Source: Ktedonobacter racemifer DSM 44963
GTDB lineage: Bacteria > Chloroflexota > Ktedonobacteria > Ktedonobacterales > Ktedonobacteraceae
DNA length: 64,000 nt
Direction: 5' to 3'
Assembly (NCBI RefSeq): GCF_000178855.1
Contig: NZ_ADVG01000003.1
Location: 2,281,341-2,345,340, forward strand
The notes below the pieces were generated by a model. The model saw only the letters and a program-made list of their open reading frames with translations, did not search any database and was not told the DNA's origin. Shown here piece by piece: positions 17,564 to 25,883 of this stretch (position 1 is the first letter of the stretch; each line of letters opens with the position of its first letter). The translations under genes were made by a program, and so were the position numbers.

Positions 17564-17962
17564 TTAGAGCTGATCCTCGCGCCTCTGCTGAAGCAGGTGT
17601 TCAACGGAGGCCAGTCCCTCGCGGACCTCCTTCAGTTTGTCGGGCAAAATGTAGTAATATGCGTGATTCCCCAGGCGCTTCACGCCCAGGAAACCGGCGA
17701 ACAGTAAGATGCGTAAATGGTGCGAGACGACGGGCTGGCTGCGTGGGATTCGTTCGACCAGTTCACGGACGCAGAGTGTGCCCTCTTCTCGTGTCAGCAA
17801 ACGGAGCAGGCGAAACCGGACTGGGCTCGCGAGGGCCTGAAGCAGCAGCACGAGGCCTGCATCCTCTTCCAATCCTGTTGCTCGCCTGCCCTTGTCCTCA
17901 CCTGAGTCTGAGGCTGTCGTCTCGGCGACGGGTTGCATGAGGAGGGAGAGATGGGTGCTCAT
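17564..17962 (-). CDS. ArsR-family regulator
   Basis: 132 residues from the ATG at 17962, preceded by GGAAAGAG. LLLLQALASPVRFRLLRLLTREEGTLCVRELVERIPRSQPVVSHHLRIL is the winged helix-turn-helix; a wing with NHAYYYILPDKL follows. One cysteine lies in TLCVREL, as in ArsR-type alpha3 sites, but no second one, so metal sensing is doubtful. It starts 17 bases after the zinc-ribbon gene and is likely co-transcribed with it. Confidence 0.83.
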   Translation of the reverse strand: MSTHLSLLMQPVAETTASDSGEDKGRRATGLEEDAGLVLLLQALASPVRFRLLRLLTREEGTLCVRELVERIPRSQPVVSHHLRILLFAGFLGVKRLGNHAYYYILPDKLKEVREGLASVEHLLQQRREDQL

Positions 17963-17979
17963 AGGTTGTCTCTTTCCTT

Positions 17980-18681
17980 TCAATTGTTGTTGTCTGATGT
18001 GATGCTCCTCTGCTTCATTCGAAGAAAGGGGCCGTCCGTGTAGTGGCAGAGCAGGCAGACCAGGGTAAGCGTGCGCGTTGTGGTGTTCCAAAGCGGGGTC
18101 AACCAGCTTTCGCAGTGCGGGCACGTGGGGGTGTTCTGGGCTGCGTCCTGTGCGATGGAAGGTGCGCAGGCGACAGGGTGTTGCGGTACGATAACCTCTG
18201 TTTGGGTCGAGAGCCACTGGCGTACCGCATTGGTGCTTTGCCCATGGAGTTCCAGGGTTTGGATCGAGGATTCTGCGTCGCCCATCAGCGGATCTGGCAG
18301 CGAGAGGTAGCGTAGAAGGAGGGTAGTATCTCCCTCGATGCTACTCTCTACCACTTCGCAGATGTATGCTCGCGCGAGCAGATGGGCGCCGAGCCGCAGA
18401 AACGGCCGGGGCGGCTGGGGAAGGGCCTGGAGATACCAGGTGAGCAGCGTTTCCTGCTCGTCGTTGCCCTGGACCAGAAATGAGGGCAGGCGCTCATGGG
18501 TGAACACGACCTCGATCCCTGGTGCAAGCTGGCGTGAGCGGTGATCGATGAGTGTGACGATGTGTTCGCGATCAAGAATACGACCGCCAAGCGACAGGTA
18601 TCTGTAGGATGAGTTCGTGTGCGGTGCGTGCCCAGTGTCAACGGGGAAATGCGCGTGCTGAGGCGCAGGTGTCTCAGACAT
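17980..18681 (-). CDS. Hypothetical protein with C-terminal zinc ribbon
   Basis: 233 residues, not recognised. The C-terminus holds CPHCESWLTPLWN...LVCLLCHYTDG, a CxxC-CxxC zinc ribbon. The N-terminal part has alternating strand-helix character without known motif. AAAGGAG precedes the start. Immediately upstream of the ArsR gene. The zinc-ribbon style resembles the protein at 23466-24374 of the same island. Confidence 0.6.
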   Translation of the reverse strand: MSETPAPQHAHFPVDTGHAPHTNSSYRYLSLGGRILDREHIVTLIDHRSRQLAPGIEVVFTHERLPSFLVQGNDEQETLLTWYLQALPQPPRPFLRLGAHLLARAYICEVVESSIEGDTTLLLRYLSLPDPLMGDAESSIQTLELHGQSTNAVRQWLSTQTEVIVPQHPVACAPSIAQDAAQNTPTCPHCESWLTPLWNTTTRTLTLVCLLCHYTDGPFLRMKQRSITSDNNN

Positions 18682-18807
18682 GAGAAGATGTACTCCTTTC
18701 GTAGAGAGAAGATGCTGTAATATCTAATGGGGTGTGAAGCGTCACAGAGGGGGGGACCGCGGCATTGGGGAAGGCTGGAGCTACAGTTCTTCATGGGCAG
18801 TCGTCCT

Positions 18808-19113
18808 CTACTTGTGTGATTGCGAGGATTTGCCCGAATTGGATGCGATGGGGCGTGCAGGCAATGGAAGCGGGACCCCCTGAAGGGGGCGCGCGGTATA
18901 GAAGGCGATGAGTTGTGCCGTGCGTCTGGTGAGTGCGCGACTGACTGGCGGGGGAAGGTGTTCGACCTCTCGCCAGTTAGTAAGGGCGGCTAGCCGATGG
19001 AGTCGTGGAAGCAAGAGTTGAGGGAGCAGGTGTAAGGGTGTGGGAGGAAGTGGAAAGCGCCAGATAACGTAGCTTGTATAATATGTGCTCACCTGGCATT
19101 GGCGTGTTCTCAT
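18808..19113 (-). CDS. Small hypothetical proline-rich protein
   Basis: 101 residues. AGAAGGCGGG directly before the ATG supports expression. It contains LTNWREVEHLPPPVSRALTR and PLQGVPLPLPARP; no known domain. Member of the minus-strand island. Coding status moderately likely. Confidence 0.4.
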   Translation of the reverse strand: MRTRQCQVSTYYTSYVIWRFPLPPTPLHLLPQLLLPRLHRLAALTNWREVEHLPPPVSRALTRRTAQLIAFYTARPLQGVPLPLPARPIASNSGKSSQSHK

Positions 19114-19245
19114 CCCGCCTTCTATCCTGATCAGGAACTGATCGGTATATCGCCAGGTACGAAATCCAGCGGGGGTGAGTGACCTGGGACGTGTCGGTGA
19201 CGCTGGTGGAATGTGGACAAAGTCGAGATGCTGGCGTCGCCACTC

Positions 19246-19566
19246 CTACTGCCACCATTCGGCAAGGCGCTGTTCCATCCCATCATTGAACGGCGTCAGG
19301 ACCTTATCGTGATAGGGCAGAAAGATGCGCGTAGGTTGAGGGAGAGGACCAAAGGGTTGAAAGAGCCGTTTGGGCGTGTCAAAGCCCTCGATACAGGCGA
19401 GGACGTGCTCGGGAAAGGCGTGTCGGTAGCCGTGCTCCTGGTCTGTCACATGGGATGGGTCACTGGTAAAGTCAGCAAACCAGGTCTGGGCCGTCGTTTT
19501 GTAGATGCCGGTGAAGGCCTCTATTTCCTTAAGCAGAAAGCGGTAGCGTGTATCTTCTCGACTCAT
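19246..19566 (-). CDS. Hypothetical protein
   Basis: 106 residues from the ATG at 19566 (MSREDTRYRFLLKEIEAFTG). No known motif; ends in FNDGMEQRLAEWWQ. The frame is open upstream to 19878, but that part has no ribosome site and atypical composition. No clear Shine-Dalgarno before the chosen start, so the start is uncertain. Confidence 0.45.
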   Translation of the reverse strand: MSREDTRYRFLLKEIEAFTGIYKTTAQTWFADFTSDPSHVTDQEHGYRHAFPEHVLACIEGFDTPKRLFQPFGPLPQPTRIFLPYHDKVLTPFNDGMEQRLAEWWQ

Positions 19567-20042
19567 AGGGATACTTGTTGTTTGTCGTAATTCTTTTCGC
19601 CGTTTGACCCATAACCGTTCGTGTATCTCGATAGTCGAGAAGCAGGAAAGGCGCATTTCCGGTGCAATCTGACGCAATTCTATTCCAAACAGCAGTGCAA
19701 CCATTTTTCGCAGGCGAGGCCCACGCAAAAGACCTTTTTTGCCAGAATCACGAAAAGTTTTGTGGCAGAAATGACGCCGCTCCAGAAGCTCTCTCAGAGA
19801 GCCTTGCGAAAAGAATTGCGTCAGAAGCCGATGCATTTCTCCGTTACCGGGTCTGCCTCCGGTTGAGAAAAATGGCACGATTTTGCCTGGAAAAGTTTTG
19901 TGTCAGGGCCATTTCGCTGCTATGCGGCTTTATCTGGCTCCACTGGCTCCTCTCTGACAAGCGAGCGAAAAATTTATTCGTCAGGAAAGCGAAGTGATAT
20001 TCGACAGACAACAATACTCCTTCTTGTCTGTTAAAAAAAGAC

Positions 20043-20088
20043 ATGAAAAACTGGCTCACCCGCCTGTCCGTGCAGGCAGATGAGCCAG
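20043..20088 (-). terminator. Terminator of the recombinase gene
   Basis: On the minus strand a stem ACTGGCTCA/TGAGCCAGT with an inner GCCTG/CAGGC helix is followed by five T. It lies 71 bases past the recombinase stop. Confidence 0.65.
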
Positions 20089-20158
20089 TAAGTACGAAGA
20101 AAACGCGATGGAATCTATATGAACAGGAACAGCACTGTTCCTGGGTGATGGTGTCTGC

Positions 20159-21052
20159 TTAGCGTAGGTAGGAGGTCAGGACCACGTCTCGACGGTTATG
20201 TCCGAGCGCGCGTGACACGACCAGGACGGCTTCCTCATCAAGGATGCCAAGGGGTAGTCGTCCCTGTGGCGGGGGCAGAGGACGACCAGAAAGGGATTGA
20301 TAGAGTGCCTGAGCATACTGCCGACGATAGGCATGGATATCGAGGTGCTTCGGGAGGCGAGGAAAGACCTTCTCCTCGCTTCGTCGACCCTCTACCAAGC
20401 GGAGCACAGTGGTTTCTTGCCCTGGAAGGACAGGAACCTGGCGTATTTTGCCCCCTTTGCCATGAATGTGGGCGAGCACTACCTGTCCATCTGGCAGCCT
20501 CTCGATCTGGCCAACCCGTAGCGCTCGCGCTTCATGCCGCCGTAATCCAGTTGCACCAAGAAAGGCAAGGAGATCCTGCCAGGCTTCAGCGGCCATGTAG
20601 CGAGGCTGTTTCTGGTGCAAAAAAGGGGTACGGGAGCGACGAATGGCTTCTCGGTGACGTGCCGGTAATTCCACCTCGCTGGCAAGAGTCGGGGAACCAA
20701 AGAAGAGGCGCAAGGCGCTACGCGTGGTGGAGAGCGTCCAGGGGCTGTAGCCCTCCTGTACATGCAGTTGCAAGTAGGCAGAGACGAGCGCATCCGCACG
20801 CTGATCGATCTCGTGCAGACGTTTCGTCCCATAGGTTGCGCGGCACCAGCACAAAAAGCGCATCACGATGTTCTGATACGTTGTCCGTGTAGTATAGGCG
20901 TGAATCTTCCCATCGGAAAATGGCCAGTGATAAGTTCCCAGGAGACGGGCACGGGCTTTGGCGTGCGCGCGGCTCTGCCCCAGCGCCATCAAGCTGTCCA
21001 ATCTCTGTTGCGCTTCATAGAGGAGCCCTGGTCGTTTTCCCATCGCGGGCAC
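20159..21052 (-). CDS. Tyrosine recombinase / phage-type integrase
   Basis: 297 residues from a GTG start (an ATG nine bases later is possible). The N-terminal SAM-like core-binding region (YQNIVMRFLCWCRATYG) is followed by the catalytic domain: Arg in GATGLRRHEARAL, Lys in HGKGGKIRQVPV, HAYRR (HxxR), then SRALGHNRRDVVLTSYL with the second His and Tyr nucleophile near the C-terminus. All key residues are visible. Probably the mobility module of the 16.4-25.9 kb island; no att sites identified. Confidence 0.85.
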   Translation of the reverse strand: MPAMGKRPGLLYEAQQRLDSLMALGQSRAHAKARARLLGTYHWPFSDGKIHAYTTRTTYQNIVMRFLCWCRATYGTKRLHEIDQRADALVSAYLQLHVQEGYSPWTLSTTRSALRLFFGSPTLASEVELPARHREAIRRSRTPFLHQKQPRYMAAEAWQDLLAFLGATGLRRHEARALRVGQIERLPDGQVVLAHIHGKGGKIRQVPVLPGQETTVLRLVEGRRSEEKVFPRLPKHLDIHAYRRQYAQALYQSLSGRPLPPPQGRLPLGILDEEAVLVVSRALGHNRRDVVLTSYLR

Positions 21053-21503
21053 ATTCTTCTTTGTGTAAAATGATGTGGTTGGCCTACATGGTCTGTCGTT
21101 GCGTTCAGTAATTGCGAAGCCGTCTGCCTACAGAGGCAATCCTCTGCAGAGCAGGGAGAAGACGGTGAAGAGGTGCTCCGTGATCTCTTTTGTGTCCTGT
21201 TTTGTACTGGCGCTTGCCTCCCATAGAAGATGGGAACCATGCACCAGTCTACACAGGATACGTGTTGTCTTCTCGTGAGGTGCAGACAGAGAGCCAGGCT
21301 CTATCTGTTGCACGTGCAGTGCCAGCAGAGCAGGAAGGATGGAGCGACTCAACATCCACCCTGCTCTGCCTTCTTATGCACTGCGGCTCTCATGAATGAG
21401 AATACTTGTTCTACTGTAATACGGGTGAGTAGAGGTTGTGGTTACATGTTTTCCTCGCTTTCTCAAAAAGCGGCCTTTCTCCTGGAAAAAGAGCATACGC
21501 TCC
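21053..21503. other. 450-base gap between csrA and recombinase
   Basis: No gene supported. Being upstream of the recombinase and downstream of csrA, it may hold a recombinase promoter or attachment site, but no convincing -35/-10 pair or long repeat was found. Confidence 0.35.
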
Positions 21504-21695
21504 CTACTGAGGTTTGGTGGTAAGAGGCTTTTGCGAGGGTGGTTGTCGTCGCACGATTTCCTCGCGTACGATATCGACCTCGGGAGGGGCCGTGATCCCG
21601 AGTTTTACCTTCCCCTCATGTACCTCAAGCACTTCAACGAGAATAGTGCCAGCGAGGAGAATTTTCTCCCCTTCCTTGCGCCGTAGAACTAGCAT
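21504..21695 (-). CDS. csrA: CsrA translational regulator
   Basis: 63 residues: MLVLRRKEGEKILLAGTILV, then KVKLGITAPPEVDIVREEIV, colinear with E. coli CsrA including the RNA-binding strand-1 residues and the Arg of VREE (Arg44 equivalent). CsrA dimers bind GGA motifs in mRNA leaders. Its start overlaps the stop of the 527-residue upstream gene by 7 bases, so they are translationally coupled. The leader carries AAGGAAAGGAACG with two GGA triplets, compatible with autoregulation. No flagellar genes nearby, unlike the usual csrA context. Confidence 0.9.
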   Translation of the reverse strand: MLVLRRKEGEKILLAGTILVEVLEVHEGKVKLGITAPPEVDIVREEIVRRQPPSQKPLTTKPQ

Positions 21696-23272
21696 GATGG
21701 ATCGTTCCTTTCCTTTGTGAAGGGGCCTAATAGCATTGACGGGTCCGTAGGTAGCGTTTCCTGCTCTGGAGGTACCATGTTCTCCTCATAGGTGCTGGCG
21801 ACCGCTTTTTTGATCACCTGCCGTTTGCGCAACGCGGGGCGAAGCAGTGGAACCCACTTGGGGTCAGGGTGTCTGACGGTGACCTCTCCCTCCCGCCGGG
21901 TGCCGTCTTTCCGCGTCGGGTAGCTACGGGTAAAGGTGTCGATGATCCGCTGCTCATAGAGCAGATCTTCGGGTTGAGCCTGGGCCAGCCAGTTCTTGCG
22001 TTTGGCGGTGTTTGCGTGTTCTGGAGCTTCGCTCATCGTAGGGCGAGAAGCCGTCTCTGAGAGGTCGTAGGTAACGGTGGTGTACGTGCGCGAATGCGTG
22101 ACCCACTTCTCTTTGGGCTTCCCTTTTCCACGTTTACGAGGGACGGTTGCTTTGGTCTGGTAGGAGACAACGTGTTCAGGAAATGACGGCGCCTGAGGGG
22201 CGCGTGCATAGCGTTTGTGGAGCATCCCGGTCGCGATGGCAAGCCAGCGTGTCCAGGGAAACACCTGGCTCATGTGCTGGTCGTGTGGCAGGACCCAACA
22301 CGCGTACTGCGTGTCGTAGGACAGGCGCAAGAGCACCGACGCATTCTCGCCGATGATATCAATGTTCCAGCGCGCAGCTTCCTGCCCAAGGATCTGGTGC
22401 GCCTGAAGCCAGGCGTCCAGATGCGTGCTCGGGTCAATGAGCCTGTTGAGCTCTCGTGCCGGGTAGCGCGGGTAGAGAAACACGGCTCGCACGCGACCAA
22501 GGGGATCGGGTTGCGGCTCATCAAACTCGATCCAGTACCGTTGATCCGTCTTGAAGAGGTCGGTAACCAGTGTGTTATAGTGGGCCAACTGATCATCAGG
22601 TGTGGTCCACCCCTTACGCACCCAGAACTCCTCAAGGGTCTGGAGAAGGTCCTGGTACATCTGCCTGGCAGAGGCTGTCCAGAGCCAGAGGTGTGCGTGG
22701 TCCAGCATCTGGCAGAAGATGCTGACATAAAAGGGATCGGCCTGTAGCGGGGGAACGCCTGACGTGATCCGCTCCCCGGCGAACATCATTTTGAAGACCT
22801 CTACGAAAGGTTTTCCCTCCGCGAGGATGGTCTCAATGGTGGCGATCCAGGCCTGATTGCGCCGGTCTCTCTCCTCCTGAGAGAGGGTGACGTCGGGCGT
22901 ATCATGAAAGGCGACAGGGCGATACTGATGGGAAACGTGGGTTCTGCCAAACTGTGTGTCTCTGGCAATTTCATGCTCTTTGCTCAGACGTGCGCGGACA
23001 AGTGCGTCGAGATGTGGCTCTTCAAGGGTAAGAAAGGGTCTATAAGGCGCGAGCGGGGCTTCGAGGCGCTTTTGTTCCTGCTCGGGAGGGGCGATGGTGC
23101 CTAAGCAAAAGACGATGAGGTAGTAGTTGCCACCCGCCATATAGGTGTTGACGGTTAATGTCAGGTGGATGCTCTCGACAATCTTCTCAAGCGTGGCGAA
23201 GAGCGCTTGTTGCGCGCTTCGACCAGGGACCTGAACCGCACGATACCAGGCAGGAAGAAGCAAATCCGTCAT
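21689..23272 (-). CDS. Large hypothetical protein coupled to csrA
   Basis: 527 residues from the ATG at 23272 (MTDLLLPAWYRAVQVPGRS), with GGAAAGGAAT before it. Not recognised. The middle has mixed alpha/beta character (SIFCQMLDHAHLWLWTASARQMYQDLLQTL); the C-terminal third is basic and polar (PRKRGKGKPKEKWVTHSRTY, PTRKDGTRREGEV), possibly nucleic-acid binding. No signal peptide or membrane segments. Its stop overlaps csrA. An attenuator-like leader precedes it. Together with csrA it forms the most conserved-looking unit of the island, but its role is unknown. Confidence 0.6.
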   Translation of the reverse strand: MTDLLLPAWYRAVQVPGRSAQQALFATLEKIVESIHLTLTVNTYMAGGNYYLIVFCLGTIAPPEQEQKRLEAPLAPYRPFLTLEEPHLDALVRARLSKEHEIARDTQFGRTHVSHQYRPVAFHDTPDVTLSQEERDRRNQAWIATIETILAEGKPFVEVFKMMFAGERITSGVPPLQADPFYVSIFCQMLDHAHLWLWTASARQMYQDLLQTLEEFWVRKGWTTPDDQLAHYNTLVTDLFKTDQRYWIEFDEPQPDPLGRVRAVFLYPRYPARELNRLIDPSTHLDAWLQAHQILGQEAARWNIDIIGENASVLLRLSYDTQYACWVLPHDQHMSQVFPWTRWLAIATGMLHKRYARAPQAPSFPEHVVSYQTKATVPRKRGKGKPKEKWVTHSRTYTTVTYDLSETASRPTMSEAPEHANTAKRKNWLAQAQPEDLLYEQRIIDTFTRSYPTRKDGTRREGEVTVRHPDPKWVPLLRPALRKRQVIKKAVASTYEENMVPPEQETLPTDPSMLLGPFTKERNDPSC

Positions 23273-23286
23273 ACGGATTCCTTTCC

Positions 23287-23361
23287 AAAAAAACACGCTC
23301 CCACCGGGAGCAATATGCGTCCAATGCTGTGTGACGCATATGAGCGCGCTCCTTGTGGGAG
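23287..23361 (-). promoter_or_regulatory. Attenuator-like leader before the csrA operon
   Basis: On the minus strand GCTCCC-GGT-GGGAGC (23311 down to 23297) is followed by seven T (23293-23287), then directly by the GGAAAGG ribosome site. Upstream CTCCCAC (23361-23355) can pair with GTGGGAG (23304-23298), enclosing a 9-bp hairpin ATATGCGTC/GACGCATAT (23341-23313); this pairing breaks the terminator stem. Two mutually exclusive folds are visible; alternatively it is one long terminator of the upstream gene. Confidence 0.5.
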
Positions 23362-23465
23362 TGAAGGACGAATAGGAAGAACGAGAGTGGGAAAGGCTGA
23401 TGGAGAAGGGGGAGGCGAACGGGCAGTAGGGGTGGGCGAAGAGCCCTGGCAAGAAGAGGTCTCGG

Positions 23466-24374
23466 TCATGCGTGAGGCTCTTCCCATTGGGCCGCCTCAA
23501 AGACCCTGGGCAAGAGGCGTTGCCAGAGGGTATAGAGATGAAAGATGGTGGTTGGCTCTTGCTGTGGCAGGAGTGCCGCGTGGAGCAAGATCAGGGGATG
23601 GCGCGTAAAAAGCGCGCTGCTCAGCGTCTCGGGTGGTTGCCAGAGAAACCCCTGCCAGCCCATACCTGGCATAGGCTCGACCAGGTAGGCAAGACGCGCC
23701 AGGTGAGAAGCGCCGAGCGGCTCACATTCATCGGCCCTTGGAGGAGGAAGGGTCCGTTCTACCCAGCGCAGTTGCCAGGCGACCGCATCGAGTTCCCCGG
23801 GCAGGTCAGTTTGCATGGTGAGCATGGCGTTCCCCATCTGTGCGAGCGACCATATGCCCTCATGTGGTGTTTGCTCTGCCATAGCAAAGAGAAAGGCTGG
23901 AGGGAACGTGTCTCGCGCAGAAGAGCGCCTGTCGGTCGTAGTGACGATACCTGGGTCGGTGGTCAGAGGCTCCGAAGAGGTGCTGGCCGCATCGGGTAGG
24001 GCATGCCAGAGGATCTGTGTCCCTAATCGACCGGGATAGGTATCAATGACACACACCGCTCCCAGGCAGTCCGGGCAGATGCGCATGGGTAACTCATGAA
24101 AGGTGCCATCCTGGCGCATTGGCGCGTGTAACTGGTGTCCAATGTAGGCCGCCTGCTGAGAAGAAAGCCGAAGCACAAAGAGGCGGTGATCAGCTTGCCA
24201 CCAGGGAGTAGCGCAGCGGGGACACCACCAGAGGACTTGCCGCCCGCCATAGATGGTCTCGGGGAAGAGCTGGGAGAACTCCCTGGAGAGAAGCACCTGT
24301 TGCTGCACACGACCATCGTCATAGTGGGGCGGAACAGCATTGAAAACATCGTCCAGGGATGATATTCTAAACAT
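23466..24374 (-). CDS. Hypothetical protein with zinc-binding CxxC pairs
   Basis: 302 residues from the ATG at 24374. WWCPRCATPWW (about 49-59) and RICPDCLGAVCV (about 97-108) form a CxxC...CxxC pair about 50 residues apart, typical of a split zinc ribbon. The rest is unrecognised, ending TLWQRLLPRVFEAAQWEEPHA. A 33-base hairpin lies about 40 bases upstream. Part of the minus-strand island; about 190 bases upstream of the csrA-coupled gene. Confidence 0.55.
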   Translation of the reverse strand: MFRISSLDDVFNAVPPHYDDGRVQQQVLLSREFSQLFPETIYGGRQVLWWCPRCATPWWQADHRLFVLRLSSQQAAYIGHQLHAPMRQDGTFHELPMRICPDCLGAVCVIDTYPGRLGTQILWHALPDAASTSSEPLTTDPGIVTTTDRRSSARDTFPPAFLFAMAEQTPHEGIWSLAQMGNAMLTMQTDLPGELDAVAWQLRWVERTLPPPRADECEPLGASHLARLAYLVEPMPGMGWQGFLWQPPETLSSALFTRHPLILLHAALLPQQEPTTIFHLYTLWQRLLPRVFEAAQWEEPHA

Positions 24375-24414
24375 GTGTAATAGCCTTTCTTTTCTGTGTG
24401 AGAAGAGAGGATGG

Positions 24415-24447
24415 AACGCCCAGCGTACAGCCAATACGCTGGGCGTT
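24415..24447 (+). terminator. 13-bp-arm hairpin with T tract on plus strand
   Basis: Arms AACGCCCAGCGTA and TACGCTGGGCGTT, 7-base loop, followed by TTTT on the plus strand. Genes around it run on minus, so it either ends an antisense transcript or acts as a 5' leader hairpin of the 23466-24374 gene. Confidence 0.5.
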
Positions 24448-24531
24448 TTTTGTGTGGTGTGTTCATTGTTCTCTCTTCTTCACGTGATGAAACAGACACA
24501 AGGCTGATGCCTGGTCTTGTCCAATAAAGCC

Positions 24532-24849
24532 CTATAGGGCAGCGTGGAATGTATGGCTCGACGCGTGTGATACGACGCCGGTGACCAGGAGCAGACTCTG
24601 CCATTCGCGAGGGGAGAGCAGCTTTTGCCTGGCGGCAGGGTGTCCGGGGGGAACCTGGAGACTTGCCAGGGGACCGAACATCGTCCACCAGACCCGGTGA
24701 ACGGGAAACGGACTGATCCGAGGCAGCACGAGGGGGCCTTGTTCCTGGAGCACGTGATTGAGGTGCCTGGTATCCGCTGCGTACTCGGGAGAATACCCGG
24801 TGTGGGGGATACCAGGAAAGGACCAGGAAGTGCCAGCATACTGTGTCAT
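24532..24849 (-). CDS. Small hypothetical protein
   Basis: 105 residues. AAAAAGGAG nine bases before the ATG strongly supports translation. No known domain: MTQYAGTSWSFPGIPHTGYS, then QGPLVLPRISPFPVHRVWW and LLSPREWQSLLLVTGVV. Lies between a terminator-like hairpin and a zinc-motif gene in the island. Confidence 0.55.
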   Translation of the reverse strand: MTQYAGTSWSFPGIPHTGYSPEYAADTRHLNHVLQEQGPLVLPRISPFPVHRVWWTMFGPLASLQVPPGHPAARQKLLSPREWQSLLLVTGVVSHASSHTFHAAL

Positions 24850-24884
24850 GAGGTGAGACTCCTTTTTTGATGAGTGAAGAACAA

Positions 24885-24942
24885 CAAAAAAACGCAGCCC
24901 ATCTTTCTCCGCGCAGGAGAAGGCATTGGGACTGCGTTTGAT
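24885..24942 (-). terminator. Terminator after the 310-residue gene
   Basis: On the minus strand AACGCAG ... CTGCGTT stems, with inner CTCC/GGAG pairing, are followed by seven T, 6-10 bases past the stop at 24951. The next gene's ribosome site lies about 30 bases further. Confidence 0.65.
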
Positions 24943-24950
24943 AGAGGAAA

Positions 24951-25883
24951 TTAGAGAAAATACGAAAGCACCAGCGATTGAAGCGATGGAAGTTGGTCGG
25001 GATCAGCTACCTCAATAGACAATTGTGCGTGCAACATCTGCCAGCGCTCTTGTTGGGCGGCAAGCACCGTCGCCTTGTACTCCCCCTCCACTTGTTGGAC
25101 GTAGAGGCGAAACTGTTCGACTTTGGTGGTAAGAAACAGCTTGCATTGCTCTGCGTACAATTCCAACTGTCGGGTACGCACCATCGACTGGTAGTTCATG
25201 TTCGTCTGGGTAAGGCTCACAGGACGACCAATACCAGTGACGACGTACAACCCCCAGCGCTGTTGTGCCTGTGTGCGGCCTGCTTGATAAGCCTGGGGAA
25301 CCTGAGCAATCTCATAGTCGAGACGATCTCGCTCATAGGTCCAGCGCTGCTCAAATTGCAGGAACAGCTCATGTGCGGAAATGGATGCCAGGTGATGGTG
25401 CTCAATCCATTCCTCCTGATGGCGCAGAAGCTCATCGAGAAGTGAAAGACACAACGCCAGGCATTCCTGAGTCAGTACGAACTGCTGCGTGCACTTCTGG
25501 AGATAGGCACGATAATTGACCATGCCCCGCTGAAGTTGCGTGAGCCGTTGGTCCCAGTGGTGTTGCTGCTGCTTCACCCATTGGTGAAACAGGCGCTGCT
25601 CGGCTTCCACGGCCCAGCGAGGGGTGGTGGTACGCGCGCGGGAGAAACTCTGGGCAATCGCGAGATTGGCCTGAGCGGTCTCGCAGGTGGCAACAGCACT
25701 CAACCACGCGGTAAAGCGGTGTTGTGAAGCGCTCACCACATTGTGAAGATTCTCCAGAATGCTTACAATGACCGACTCTTCGCGTGCCAGAAGGCAGAGT
25801 TGATTCTGGGTGTCGATGAGGTCGCGAAGGGCCTTGGTAACGCGGCAGTGGGTCCCGCAGGGACAGAGTGATCCTTGACTCAT
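24951..25883 (-). CDS. Hypothetical helical protein
   Basis: 310 residues from the ATG at 25883 with AAAGGAG before it. The N-terminus has CPCGTHC (possible metal site). The remainder is long amphipathic helix with many Gln/Glu/Leu (QQQHHWDQRLTQLQRGMVNY, VEQFRLYVQQVEGEYKAT), suggesting a coiled-coil protein. No signal peptide. First gene of the minus-strand island in transcription order. Function unknown. Confidence 0.6.
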   Translation of the reverse strand: MSQGSLCPCGTHCRVTKALRDLIDTQNQLCLLAREESVIVSILENLHNVVSASQHRFTAWLSAVATCETAQANLAIAQSFSRARTTTPRWAVEAEQRLFHQWVKQQQHHWDQRLTQLQRGMVNYRAYLQKCTQQFVLTQECLALCLSLLDELLRHQEEWIEHHHLASISAHELFLQFEQRWTYERDRLDYEIAQVPQAYQAGRTQAQQRWGLYVVTGIGRPVSLTQTNMNYQSMVRTRQLELYAEQCKLFLTTKVEQFRLYVQQVEGEYKATVLAAQQERWQMLHAQLSIEVADPDQLPSLQSLVLSYFL

